Part shown: positions 39,201 through 52,800 of the stretch, in pieces
Numbering within the stretch: the stretch's first letter is position 1
Layout: each line of letters starts with the position of its first letter
Assembly: GCA_035236585.1 (NCBI GenBank)
Contig: CP141137.1
Location: forward strand, 10,556,327 to 10,620,326
Direction of reading: 5' to 3'
Length of the DNA stretch: 64,000 nt
Source: Warburgia ugandensis
Taxonomy: Eukaryota; Streptophyta; Magnoliopsida; Canellales; Canellaceae
Notes under the pieces: model-generated
What the model was told of the DNA's origin: nothing
What the model saw: the letters and a program-made list of their open reading frames with translations, nothing else
The model's database searches: none
Program-made: the position numbers and the translations under genes

Positions 39201-42200
39201 GGGCTGAACGAGGCCTTTACTTTGATATTGAACTGATGTACGGTGACTACATTGAGAATGAAGATATAAATGATAAGAATTTGATGAGTGGTGCTTGCTG
39301 TGAGTTGTGGTTGTAGAGAAAATGGAATCACATCCGTATTGGGTAGTGAGCTTCCACAGGTGTGCATTTGGATCTTCACATCTGAAGAATTATTGGCTAG
39401 TGAGATTCCACAGGTGTGCATATGGATCTTCACATCTGAAGAACTCCCTTATGTTAACCTATTCTTGTTTCCTTTGATTTGATGCCACTTCCTTTCACAT
39501 ATGCATTAAATCTCCGGGAGTATGAAAGTTTTGATCCTTGTTATTTGTGTCATGTGGATGGGGCAAAGATTTGCACACATCCGTGGGAGCAATAGACTTC
39601 CACTATGGGCAAATGATCTCAAACATGTCTCCCTACGGGAGGGTGTTTCTTTTTTCTGTTAAGATGGTTAGTTGGAGCATATATTGTTGGTAAGCATGTT
39701 TCTTATAGAGTAAAAGTACAACAAGAAGTGTTTGGTATTGGACTAAATGCATCTTCTTAGGGTTCAATCTTGAGGATGAAAGGGGTCGGATAATATAAGA
39801 TCTGTTACAGTATTTGGCTAGACTCTACTGCATCATGCTACAATGTTTTGCTGTGGTGCCAGGTAGTAATTAATTTTTTTATATTTTATTTTGGGTTCTA
39901 GGTAATAATTAAGTTGAGTATTGGTGTTTTCTGGAAGTGGTTGGAGAAATATTTGTTTATTTTATAAGTATTTTCATTGTATTGATTGGAAGTGTATTCC
40001 CTAGAGTCTTGGTTGGGAGTTTGAAAGGTCTTTGCATTAATTATGGTTCTTTTATTGTTTTCAAAGAGACATGCTCTGGGTCTAAAGGATCTAGATGCCT
40101 TTCAAAGAAAAAAACTGTTCTGGCTTATTTAAGGACTGATTGTGGGTGATTTCAGTAGGGTATGATCTAGGGAGTGAATGTCGTGTGAAATATATTGGAA
40201 TCAAGCAAAGTTTTGTTCATCTTTATGGTGTTAGGCCTCTCTCAGTCCTATTGCTGGTTTTCTGTCTGTCTCACATTTCTGTTTCTTCAATTTTTACTGG
40301 CAGCTATGTCATTCCGGCTTTGTTGCAGTGTAAACAGTTCTGTACATTTCATCAGTTTAGATTTCTTCCTGTTTAATAATGGCTGTTATTCTTCCTAGCA
40401 TCTCCTTGGTCTTTTCTTGTATTAGTTCTTCTCCTTTAACTTTTCTTTCTTAACTCTCAGGAAAAAGGAAAATGTTTTGGTCTTCTACTATTAAAATATG
40501 TATTAACAGAAGAAAGTTGTGGAGAACCCCACAAGGTCCAGCAGAAAATGAGAAAGTTAAAGTGACACATACAGTTTCAAATCCCATGGCTTCAATTTTT
40601 ATGGCAAAGTTTGCTGGTATTTGGAATTTGAGTTTCTTCCCTAGATATATCCCCACAAGGTCCCGCAAAAAATGAGAAAGTTAAAGTGAGGCAATAGTTT
40701 CAAATCCGATGGCTACAAATTTCATGACAAGTTTGCAGGTATTTGGAATTTGAGTTTCTTCTCTAGCATATGAGAGATATCTCCAACCATGAATGAAGGG
40801 AGAATCGCATCAAGGCTGTGTGCTTGGTTCAAGGAAAAACACCAAAAGCATAGACGCTTTTACAAAGTCTTGTAGTTTATGAAGCATTTCTTGAGATTCT
40901 TATTATTGTTTTTCCATAAAACAGGGTGCATGCTGTTTATACTTAGTATCTTTGACGTTAGTATGGCGACAAAAGAAATGAGAAATAAGAAATCTAGTCT
41001 GAGGCTCTGAGCCTTTGTTTGTTGAATGTCTTAGCCACTTGACACCCATTGTAGGTCCATTCAAGTGGGACTTGATGATGTATAGGCATGAAGTTCATGG
41101 TAGGGCTTCCTTCTATCGAACCTGGTTTGGTAAGTTCTGCTGCGGGCCCCAGCCATATAAGCTGTTCTGAGAGAATCAGAAGGAAGATTCTTGGTGCTTC
41201 AAAGATGGATTGGACAAGCCATCTGAGAAATGTCCCACAACTAGGTACTAGAAGCCAAAGGCAACTGTTGTCAACTTTATGATGATCTAGGGATTAATGG
41301 GCGTCTGATCACTGTAATTACTGCCAGCAAGTTATGGTCCAGCCACTTTTCTTTCTGGGTCTCCTGAACATGTGGATTTCAAGCAGTGGAAGCACATAAA
41401 AACGTGCCCAGTCAGGTGCTTTTGCCCTAAATTTATCAATTGCTTTGTGTAAGTTAAAATATTGGGTGTCATAGCAGGTATCTTTAACTATACCAAGTAT
41501 TTGTGCTATTCTTAACTCCCTTGAAAATTACTTGTCATTTTGTTTTTTGGAAGACCCATGTTGCTCATTTAGTGTATATGCATCCAGAGTCAACCAAATG
41601 GATGTCTGTTGAGAGTAGCCTAAAGCTGCTTGTGGAAGTCACGCCAGGAAACAGTCGCATGGGCCCGTTGGCAGTTGTTGGGCTTCTGATTGATTCTGTA
41701 CAGCCCAGAAAGTGGAAAGTTCCCCCTCCATTACGTTATCAGGTTTGCAATCTTTTCACTGAACCAGTGGAGCCACTAGTCCATGCATAGTCTGAGGAGA
41801 AATGTTACTGAATGAGTGGATTTTAGGATTTCATATGTTTTTCTGGCTGGTGTTGCTGATAATTTACTTGCAATGGATATCTTCTCTCTTTTTCAGCAGA
41901 TGTGTTAACACAAAATCTTGTTTGAGCTATTAAAACATGGCTTATAGGAGTAACCTTTCAATGATAGAACAATCTGTATGGGAATTAAGACGATTTCTAT
42001 CATATAAGCATTGCAGACATTTAATTTTGGTGAATCTGAAAATTGACATGTTATGGGAGTTTCTCTCATTCAATATAATCTCTGGTGTATTTCAGTATCT
42101 TCAGTTGTAACGCATGATTGCACCCAGATTTTTATGAAACTGACATAGTTAAGTGGTCGGGTTAGTGTAATGGATGCAATATGTTGTAGTGAGATTATTC

Positions 42201-45200
42201 ACCCCAACTTGACCCATCACATGATTTGTCCTTTTTCCTTTATTTTGTTACTATCTTCTCCTTAATTGATTTATCATTTTATTTGGTATTATTTCTATCT
42301 TTGTATTCAATTATGAAAACATGTACATAGTTTTGCTACATGTTGATTTAGCTGCATGAAGTAAGAAACTGTGAGGAGCTCTTATTGTACACTGTTTTCT
42401 CCCTTCCGCTGAATAATAATTCAATCTGAGTCTGAATTCTGGTTTACATTGGTCTAGCTAATGTTGGACTAACTTCCCTTATGAAAAAAAGGAAACAAAT
42501 TACCATAAGATAAATAAAAAAAATATAGAATATAACATGTGTATAATATAATGTTGCACTGTGTTGGGTTTATATCATTACCAAACATGGCAACTTCTCA
42601 GTTACTCCTAAGAAGATACAGATAAATTAAAAGAAATTTTACTAGAATATTCCCATTCAAGGTTTCCAGAAATTTGAGTTTCAAATGTTTTACTTGATTC
42701 AGCCAGATTTCTTTTCAAGTTCAATCTTTAGAACATTCAACACGAGTAGTCGCAATAACTGTGGGAACCATCAAAGGTCAAAATTTTTGAATATGCACAG
42801 TGATGTTAAAATTAAATAGCTAATATTTTGGTTCTATGGAAGATTTGAGCAGCAATAGTTCATGCTATTTTCACACAGAATAGTATAACACAGTTATGCC
42901 AGGTTTTATATATCAAAACAAAGTTGATAAACTAAGTGGACCTCATTACTTCATCATAATTTAATCGCTATACTGCTATAACTGGATCTTGCTTGTGAAT
43001 TTCATGGTTCCTGCATCTTCATTTTTCCTTTCCTTCTACTTGTGGAGATCTCTTGGTACTTCTTGTATGTGAAGCTGTTGCCGAAAGATATATAATTCTA
43101 ACCAATTATGTTTCTTGCATCATTTTGTGAGATTTATGCATCCTGACTCTATTGGATTAAGCAAGATTTGACCCAGTTCCTACTGAATGTTTCTCACTTT
43201 GTATCAGGAGTACCCTCCAGGGGTTGTCATTGTACCGATGGGAAGTAGAACAAAGGAGCCCTTTAGTACAACAAACTTAGTTTTAGTTGCACCTGATGAT
43301 GCTGGTAATGCTTGTGGAGATTCAGGTTTTGCTGCTTATGGAGATGCTTTACTAATGGATCCTGGATGCCTTTTTAAGTGCCATGGAGAGGTATGACAGA
43401 TGCATTTTTAGTGTTTTGATTTTGTGCTTGATATGTTGTAGTGGTCGGTATACATCCATTTATTTATTTATTTTTAATTTCTAAATGGCACTTTTGTTTG
43501 GATGGTTAAAATACAAAGAAGCTTTGAGCACTTGTGGGTTATTACTTTGAATATTTTCAGAATAAGACTAATTCCTATGTGAGGACTCTGGAGTCAGGAC
43601 TAATGGTACAAAGATGGTTAGTTCAAGACATCTATTGGAATCGAAAGTAAAACTTTGTGGAGGACCAAATTTATGTAATCTTGATGATGTACATGCCGTT
43701 CTAGACAAATAATACAAAGTTGTTTAATTCAAGGCACATATTGGAGAGGTATAATTATTGCTTTAAGTCCAAATAAGCCATTAATGCAAGCGAATTACCT
43801 GGACTCAGCAGAAGTAGGAAACTTGCTAGGGATTTAAGCAACAGACGATCCGTAAATCTTCACCGATAATGCTTGAGAGACCTAGAATGACAAGTGATTT
43901 GATCAAACCATGATCTGAAAACCACTTAGCGAAAACTAGTAGCAATTTCATTAACCTCCACAAAGGACACTAGAGTCCATAGATATGTGCCTAAATACTT
44001 TAATCCTGAGATCTAATTTTTTGTTTAGGATTGACTCTGCCATTGGGTGAAAATATGCAGCATCTACTTCTATTAATAAAAAAGAAACTTTATTCACTTG
44101 ATGTTGCCCAAGAAATTCCAGCCATCCAACTTCTAAGATCACAAACTCATTGCTAAATTCAATTAAGATCTCATTTGCCTGTTATAATTTACTAACCATA
44201 GTTCCGAAGACCTTTTTCAACTTCAAAACTTTTCAGACAAAAAAAATTACACTTACCTAACACACTCATTGTATTTCCCTTTCTACATGGGCCAGTAAAA
44301 CCTATTTGAATTGTTAAACTTTTAAAAGGGGCAGCTCCGGTGCACAAAGCTCCCCCCTATGCGGGGTGCGGGGAAGGGGTGGACCACAATTGCTAAACTT
44401 TTACTCACAAAATTAAATAAGGATAACTAAAAATATCATAGACTGTAATGAACCAGTTTGGCCATCTTTCGTAACAAAGTGAGTGCTGTAGGGTTCATGG
44501 TAGACACTAGCATGACATAGTTATATCTGTCTTACCTACTCTTAGATTTCTATAGAACTCAGTATTCTAGAACTTTATGGGCTTGTTTGTGAAATTTCGC
44601 TTGTATCCAATTATAGACTGAAATACAAAAACAAATGACATGAGGGATTTTAGGAAGTCTGCTCTGCCAGATTTAGACATGCCTGTTCATGTTATGTTGG
44701 ATTGGCTATATAGACGAGTAGTCTGCTCTTATTTCTCAGAGATTCAACAAGTTAATGAAAACAACTGTGAATTCTGCAACCTATTTGATGTAGCTTTCCT
44801 GGAGTTATCATATAATGATTTTGTGTTGTAAAGAAAGCTTCACTTGCATCCTGGACATTTTCTTATTACATGTCTAGATTATTCTCTTACTTCTATACAA
44901 TTCAAATTATCTGTTCTGTTGAAAAGGCCTTCAAAGACTTGGAGGTTTAGTATTTTCTGTCATTTGAAGGGGAGCCTTGCGCAACGGTAAAAGTTGTCGT
45001 CATGTGACCTTGAGGTCATGGGTTTAAGGCGTGGAATCAGCCTCTTGCAAAATGGAAGGTAAGGCTGCCTACTATAGGCCCTTGTAGTCCGCCCCTTCCC
45101 TGGACCTGCATAGGCAGGAGCTTTGTGCACCGGGGCTGCCCTTTTTTGTCATTGGAGGGTACCACCAAAATAGTACATTACTACATATGTGCCAGATCTT

Positions 45201-48200
45201 ACTAATTGGCCAGCTTGAGAGGTGGTTATTTGGTTTCAACAGAATTCCTAGATGCCTTGTATGTTCTATTCTGCCGTTACTGATGTACTTGGATCCTACT
45301 AAAGGTGATTGAGATCCAGACCTGATCATGGCTTTGAAGTCCACTTCTTTTATCATAAGTAACTCTTTCTTTTGTGGCCAATCATATGAAAGAGAAGGTG
45401 ATTTCAAAGCTGCACAAGTTGTAGGCCTATATGAGGCACTAATTCACATTGGAGATTTATCAGTTGCACATCATATAGCAAGTCTCTAAGGTTAGTGATC
45501 CTGGTCTTTGCTAATGCAATCAAACTTGGTTTGCCAAAAATGATTGCTTTTGCCCCTGAGAAGTTATATATGTGTCCGGGACTATAACTGGAACAGTAAA
45601 GAATCATTATAAAAAATTGTAATATGGCCTGCAAGGTAATTTGTCTAAACTCTAAACCATTGCAGCTAACTGCTGCTTGTTAATCCACATGTCCCAGCCA
45701 ATTTGATATCTCTATATTGTTAGGGTTTTCGAGATGTTAGAGATAAAACAATAGTATCAAACAGGTCTTGGGTCTAAATTTCTAATTGACTTGCTTGTTG
45801 GGTTCCCAATCATCCCTTTGGAGAGATGAACGTCATGGAGCATTGAGCTTAAAAGTTAACAGTATTGGCGTTAGATGCTTTTTAACATATTATGATGTGT
45901 TACCTTGAGGTCACGGATTCAAGGCGTGGAAACAGTCTCTTGCAAAAATGCAAGGTAAGGCTGTGTACTTTAGGCCCTTGTGGTCCACCCCTTCCCCGAA
46001 CCCCGCATAGGTGGGAACTTCTTGCACCGGGGCTGCCCTTTATGATGTGTCGCTTGAGATAACTTTAGACTCTTTAAAGATGCAGGCTTTGCACGTTGAA
46101 TTGGAATTGCTCTTGAAGAGGCTGGTTTGCACTCTTTGCCTTTTTCTTTCTTTTGCCATGGAGGTATGCTAGTGGCTTGTTGTTTTGCTCCATAGTTTGC
46201 ATTCTGGACATCCCTCCAAATTGTGTAAATGTAACATGTGGAAACAAACTTTGGCATCTTCTCATAGGTTTAAGATATTTTGGCTGTTGCTATATTTTCA
46301 TGCAACTTGCCATGCTTCAAATTTGATTATTGTCTTTAGTCCTGGACATGCTTGGTTTTATGTAGTGTGCTTTCTTTCTCGAGTGCCATTGTTGGGCATG
46401 TAATATTTGGCTTTTAATGTGATCAGCTGATGGAGATTGTTGCTGAGTTGCCAAGAAACTTAGTTGTCTTTGTTACTCATCACCACTATGATCATACTGA
46501 TGGTAAGTCAGGGATGGTGTTGGCTACTTAAGGAAATAGGTTTATGCAGGTCCTTGTGGGACATCTATTTTTCAATTGAATGTGAAGTTATCTAACGTGA
46601 AAGTTTGTGTTCTTATTTATTCTAACATGTCATCTTTGTTGTGGGTGACTAAAAATCAATAGAACCATCAAGTGAACATAATATCTATACTGTTGCAATG
46701 GGATCTATTTGACCATACATTATCCTCATTTTGTTCCTTACTGTAATCTTGGTCAAATAATTATCCACTGGTTCATTTATGAACATTTTGCACTCTTGAG
46801 TGCCAAATTTAGTGCCAACAGTCTCTTCAAATCCTACCGTTCCTTTTTTGTAGTTACATACCAACAAGAAGTTTACTCCTTTGACAACTTATCTCATAAC
46901 TGAAGTGAACATAATATTTATACTTATGGAATGGCGTCTATTTGTCAATGCATTATTATCATTCTGTTCTGGATTGAAGTCTTTATTAGAGAATTATCCT
47001 CTCGGGTTCATTCATGTACACTTTTCTCTCTTGGATGCCAAGTTTAGTGAGAACAGCCTTTTTAGATCTAACTGTTCTGATTTAGAAGCTTATTCCATTT
47101 CAGCTTACCTCATGAAGTGAGCGTTGTCTAACTTGGCTAATAGCATTTGAATTCATAACAGCAACCCGTTGTGGAGCTTGGAGCTATTTTATTTCTTTGG
47201 TAGAAGTTCCCTCTCCCATTGGAAAATTAGCCGAGTCCATTAAGAAAGTGGTAAAAGATGTCTTAGGAGTGTCTAATGGTAAAAGGCAATTAATAAAGGA
47301 AACATGATGGTGGAGTGAAACAGTGCAAAATGTTATTAAAGAAAAACGGATGTGTTTTAAAGCATGACAAAAGACTAGAAATAATGAAAACTGTGAACGA
47401 TATAAGAATGCTAAAAAGGTCGCTAAGATAATAGTAAGTGAGGCTAAACTTAAGGCATATGATGAGCACTATAATAGACTAGGAACAAGAGAAGGTGAGA
47501 AAGATTTGTTTAAACTTGCAAAAGTAAGAGAATAGAAGGGTAAGGACTTAGATCATGTTAGCTGCATTAGAAGTGATGATCAAGGATATTAGTCAAAGAT
47601 GATGAGATCAAACAAAGGTGGGAAACATACTTTCAAAAATTGTTAAATGAAAATGGCTTTGAGAATATAGGGATTGAAAATACTATAAATCTAAATAACA
47701 TTGGATATTATAGATATGAACTTATGATTAGAATACCTGAAGTGAAATAGGCCTTGAAAAAGATGAAATTAGGAAAGCCCATGGGACCTGATGGTATACC
47801 AATAGAGGTTTGGAAGCATATGGGAGATATTGGGGTAGTTTGGTTGACCAAATTGTTTAACAAGATTATAAAATCAAATAAATTGCTTGATGAGTGGAGG
47901 AAAAGCTCTATTTTACCAATTTATAAGAATAAAGGAGACATACAGAGTTGCACTAATTATTGAGGGATCAAACTTATGAGCCACACTATGAAACTTTTTG
48001 AAAGAGTGATTGAGAAGAGTCTACGTCATGAGACAAGTGTTTTGGATAATCAGTTTGGTTTCATGCCTGGATGGTCTACCATGGAAGCTATTTTCGTACT
48101 AAGACAATTGGTAGAGAAATATAGGGAGAGGAGGAAAGACCTCCATATGGTCTTTATCGACTTAGAGAAAACTTATGATAGAGTCCTTAGAGAGTTAATA

Positions 48201-49718
48201 TGGAGGGTGTTGGGTTAGAAAGGGGTTTGCAGGGGTATATAGACATAATTAAAGATATGTATGAGGGAACGGTAACAAATGTTAAGACCACTAGTGGCTA
48301 GACCGGTGATTTTTCTATCACTGTAGGATTGCACCAAGGATCGGCATTGAGCCCATACCTTTTCACGTTGGTTATGGATGAGTTAACAAAACATCTGCAC
48401 GAGGAGATTCCCTAGTGCATGCTATTTGCAGATGATATAGTCTTACTTGATGAGACAAGGGAGGGTGTAAACATAAAGCTAGAGTTATGGAGAGAAGTAT
48501 TGGAATCTAAAGGATTTACAATCAGTTGAACTAAGACAGAATATATGGAATGCAATTTTAGCAAGGAGAGGAGTAGGAGTGGAACACTAGTCAAGATTGA
48601 TAACCAAGAAGTCCCCATAAAAGACCACTTCAGTATTTAGGATCAATGATCAATGAGGGTGGAGAGATTGAGAGATTGAGAGAGAGGTTACTCAGAGAAT
48701 CCAAGCGGGTTGGAACAAATGGAGATGTGCATCTAGAGTTTTGTTTGATCGGTAGGTGCCACTCAAACTAAAAGAATAATTCTATAGGATGGCCATAAGG
48801 CCCGCCATACTCTATGGATCCAAGTGTTGGGCAGTTAAGGAACATCATGCTCATAGGATGAGTATCGCAAAAATGAGGATGTTGGGATGGATGATGTAAG
48901 ACAAGAAAGGATAGAATTAGGAATGAAAATATTAGAGGAAATTTAGGGGTAGCACCAATAGGTAACAAGATAAGAGAGATTAGACTTAGATGGTTTGGAC
49001 ATGTCCAAAGGAGATAAAAAATGGCACCGGTTAGAAGGAGTGAGGCAATGCAAGTAGAAGGTTCTAAAAGAGCAAGGGGAAGGCCTGAAAGAACTTGGAT
49101 AGAAGTGGTGAGGAAAGATTTAAAAACTTTGGGACTAAATGAAGCCATGGTTCTTAATAGAGCGGAATGGAGGAATAAGATTCATGTGGCCGACCCCTAA
49201 TTGGGATAAGGTCTTGATGATGATGATTTTTTTTCTTTTGGTCGGCTTCATTTAACTGATTGATCATAGACCTTGTTTTTTGGCATGAGAGTGATCACTC
49301 AACAAGCTAGTAATTCAATGTCAATGCAGTTTATGCAGAGTTCTTGTGATTGCAAGAACGTCAAAGAAAGCCAAGGGAATGTCCAAGGTGTAGTTCTTTT
49401 ATTTGCTTCTTTTTCCTATTAGAGCATTTAAGGGAGTAGGGGAAATTATGTCTATTTTCCTTTAAATTATGTTTACTTACAGCATCAGCCTCAGAAGAAA
49501 CATAAATGGATGGTTGAGATTGTCGCTTCTACTAGTAAAACTAAGCTTCTCTATTGGAGAAGACAATGCATGTCTGCAGGCTGTTTTTTGAACATTGTTA
49601 AGACCTTTTGCAGCTCTCCTAGACACATTTACTCTAACTGTTTTTTTGCTATATCACCTAGATCTGGCTGGTTTTGTTTGGGTACTGAAGATTAAAGAGA
49701 TTGATCTTGGTTTATTGC

Positions 49719-49810
<92 letters not shown>

Positions 49811-52800
49811 GTTTGAACCTAGGGTTTTATTGGTCGATCTAGAGATATTTTTTCTAGATCTAGCAAGATGCTGCCTATAAGGGAACTCTAAGTTAGATGA
49901 CCAGCATGAGAGCCTTCTCAATGAATGTCGATTATTAACAACTAGTGAGAGCTAACATGCAGGAACTAAGGACACAAGTTGAAATCTTAGACCAGTTGAG
50001 CAACTACAACCATGTCTTCAACACGATATTACCATCTGGACAATGTGTCTGTTCATAGCTGATGATGATCCATCCACATAGACAAAACACTTTTATGTAG
50101 CTATAGCCCTTGATTCTCTATGAAAATGGGCAACGGATAATTGGTCTGAAGCTAGAAAATTCCCGATTTGTGAGAGATTAAACAAGGAATTTTGTGGATG
50201 GATGTCTAGAGTGCATAATGTTTTTGATTACAAGGTGTCAAAGAATGAGAGAGTTAAGCTTGTTACCATCAAACTTAAGAAACAGGTCCTGCATGGTGGG
50301 ATTAGATAGTTCTCATGTGAAAGAGGCAAGAAAAGTTGAACATGTGGAAGAAAATGAGAGAACTCTATCAACCCCACAACTTTACAAATCATATTTTAGA
50401 GGCTTTGGAATTTCTGGTGTGGAAGCAGGATTGTTGTTAATGACTACAGATGGGAATTTTAGGAGCTTGTTGCTAGGAATGAATGAGTGAAGACAAGGAG
50501 CAGAAGGCAGCTTGCTATTTCAGGGATGAAACCTAGCATACAGGATTTCTTAAATCAGTAGCACCTCCTGAATGTTTCCAAAGTACTCCATTGCACGAAA
50601 CTTGTGGAGAAGCAGCAACATAGGTCCTATGGCGAACTTCTGAATTTTGAGGACTGAGTGGAAATCAATTCCTGAGATTTAATCCAAATGGCCAACCGGC
50701 AGGAATTGGAAATGAGACTTGGAAAAGAGAGAGAAAACCACATGGAATCTAGATCGAGCTTTATTTTTCATCAATAATAAATGAAACAGAAAAAATCTAT
50801 TGGATAAAACCGAGCTAACCAGTTGGAGCAAAATGGTGAAGGAAAGGACTCCAAAAGGTTCCTTGTATACATCATCTGTTGCAGTTCGTGTTCTGAATAG
50901 TCTTGTGCTACTGCCACCAGCAATGTACTAAACATTTTAAAGTATATGTGAGATGCCTTAAACAGGTTGTTCAAACTGGGTTCAGCTTAGCTGTTCAAAT
51001 CTCCCAATTTGTTTCAGGATTCACTTCCCACATTTAATTCCTCTAAGGAAGGGGAGCCTTGGCGCAACGGTAAAAGTTGTCGTCATGTGACCTTGAGGTC
51101 ACGGGTTCAAGGCGTGAAATCAGCCTCTTGCAAAAATGCAAGGTAAGGCTGCCTACTTTAGGCCATTGTGGCCCGCCCCTTCCCCAGACCCCGCATAGGC
51201 GGGAGCTTCGTGCACCGGGGCTGCCCTTTTTATTTAATTCCTCTAAGGATCAAGATGTTCCTTTTGCTGTCTGCAAAGATCAATAATCTTACTCTCACCA
51301 TTCCATTGCCCATGTTATTTTCTTTTAACAGTTCTTTCCCTACCTTTCACAACTTTTTCTTTGTCTCTCTGTTGTTCTCATTCCTGGATCTTATTAGGAA
51401 CCTCTCTTTCACTCTATTTAGAGAAGGATATGAAGAAATTAATTGATGTTGTGGCTAATCATTCCACTTGGGAGTTCCGTATAAAGAAAGATGTGCCTGG
51501 TTGTAGGTGGATCTTTGCTAGCAAGTATTATCGAGATTCAAGTATAGAGTGTTTGAGCACTTGACTGGCTGCAAAATAGTCGCACCTGACTATCTAAGAC
51601 ATTTTTCTCATGTTGCACTCGTGAACATTGTTCAAGTTTTTATTTCCAATCTGGTTCATTCTGGTTGACAACTTTCTTAACTTAGGAAGTGCTTATAGAG
51701 AAGCCTCATGAATTTGTTGCTGAAGGGATTTTGGTTAGTGTGTCAACTGAAGAAAGCTATTTTTGCTCTGAAACAATCTTCTTGTGTATGGTTTGATATG
51801 TTCAGCTGTGTGGTAGATGGTTTGGACTTAGAAGTCATGATTCCGAGTTTTATCACAAGGCGCAAGCATAAAATTTCTGCTAGTGATGATATTGTCATTT
51901 CTAGTAGTGATCGATTAGATTGAATGTTAAGAGAATCTCAAACAAAGATACCAAGCTAAAGTCTTATACAGATGCATTACCTGGTATAGAGGCTGTAAGA
52001 GGAAAGAAGAGGTGAGTCTATCTTAGAGCAGTATGTGGCTGATCTGTTGATGAAGACTGGGATGCCTGCGCATATGGTTAAGGATCCAAAAGACAGTGAA
52101 TAATGATGATAAACTGCTCTTGGCTAAACCTAAACAGTACAAATAAATGATTAAGCTTACTTGTCATACTGGTACATGGCTTCATATGATCTCTGCTTTT
52201 GTGATTGGTGCTTTTACTCCTACCTAATGCATAAGCAGAGATATGTAAAATCCTTTATTACCTCAAGAATGCTCCAAGTGAAATTCATACAAATGAAATG
52301 ATAGATTTGATATTCTCTCAGTTAATGTAATGCTGTTTGGGCAGAATCAGCTCCTAACACAATATCTACTACATTTTTATGCTTGTTCATTGGTCTTAAT
52401 CCTGTAACATGGAGTGATTAGTAGAGTATTGTTGCTTCATCCTGCTGAAGCTGAGTATAGAGCTAGACTTACATTGTTTGTGAACTAATGTTGTGGAAAC
52501 ACTTATCCAAAGTTTGTCTGCTACCAATGTGTTGACCTGTCAGAATCTAGCTATTGTCAAGGCCTAACGTCTTATACAAAATCCAGGACTTACTATGTTG
52601 GACTTAATATAGTACCCCAAGAAATTAGGTGCATGAAGGTAAATGCATGATATCCCAAGCTATTGGTTGATGTTTATTAGCAGGTTGTGGCTAGAACATG
52701 TTAGTTGAGAAGAGCATTCTCTAATGCTTAAATTGTTCAGTGCATGCTAGAGCATAGTACATATCTCTGTATGTGATAGATGTAAATATTATATTACTCC

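Larger units (their letters stand above)
36250..40395 (+). mobile_element. Decayed LTR retrotransposon with two diverged LTR-like ends (fossil)
   Basis: Collinear similarity between 36250-36795 and 39785-40395 (shared blocks such as gaagtgtattcc, gggagtttgaaag and ctaaggactg-type segments) suggests two LTRs. Directly after the first, tttgtagcaaagcaggc resembles a primer-binding site for initiator methionine tRNA (the usual tggtatcagagc). Before the second is a purine-rich aggatgaaaggggtcgg. The internal part has no recognisable pol domain and includes a low-complexity tract. Broken and old, judging by LTR divergence; probably Ty3-like, not proven. Confidence 0.5.
33723..41587 (+). other. Intron 2 (7.9 kb, the longest)
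   Basis: Donor gtctgt, acceptor atccag. Contents: possible Ty3-like remnant (33.95-34.6 kb), SINE copy 15, unassigned DNA (34.9-36.2 kb), a decayed LTR element (36.25-40.4 kb) with a 1-kb purine-rich tract, and a 124-bp tandem duplication near 40.5 kb. Confidence 0.85.
43391..46426 (+). other. Intron 4 (3.0 kb)
   Basis: Donor gtatga, acceptor gatcag. Contains SINE copies 16, 17 and 18; the rest is unassigned. The 63-codon frame at 44640 lies inside it and is not supported as coding. Confidence 0.85.

Noticed and set aside
44640-44831. 63-codon frame in intron 4
   Set aside because: Looks protein-like, but the flanking exons join in phase without it and relatives do not need extra residues there.
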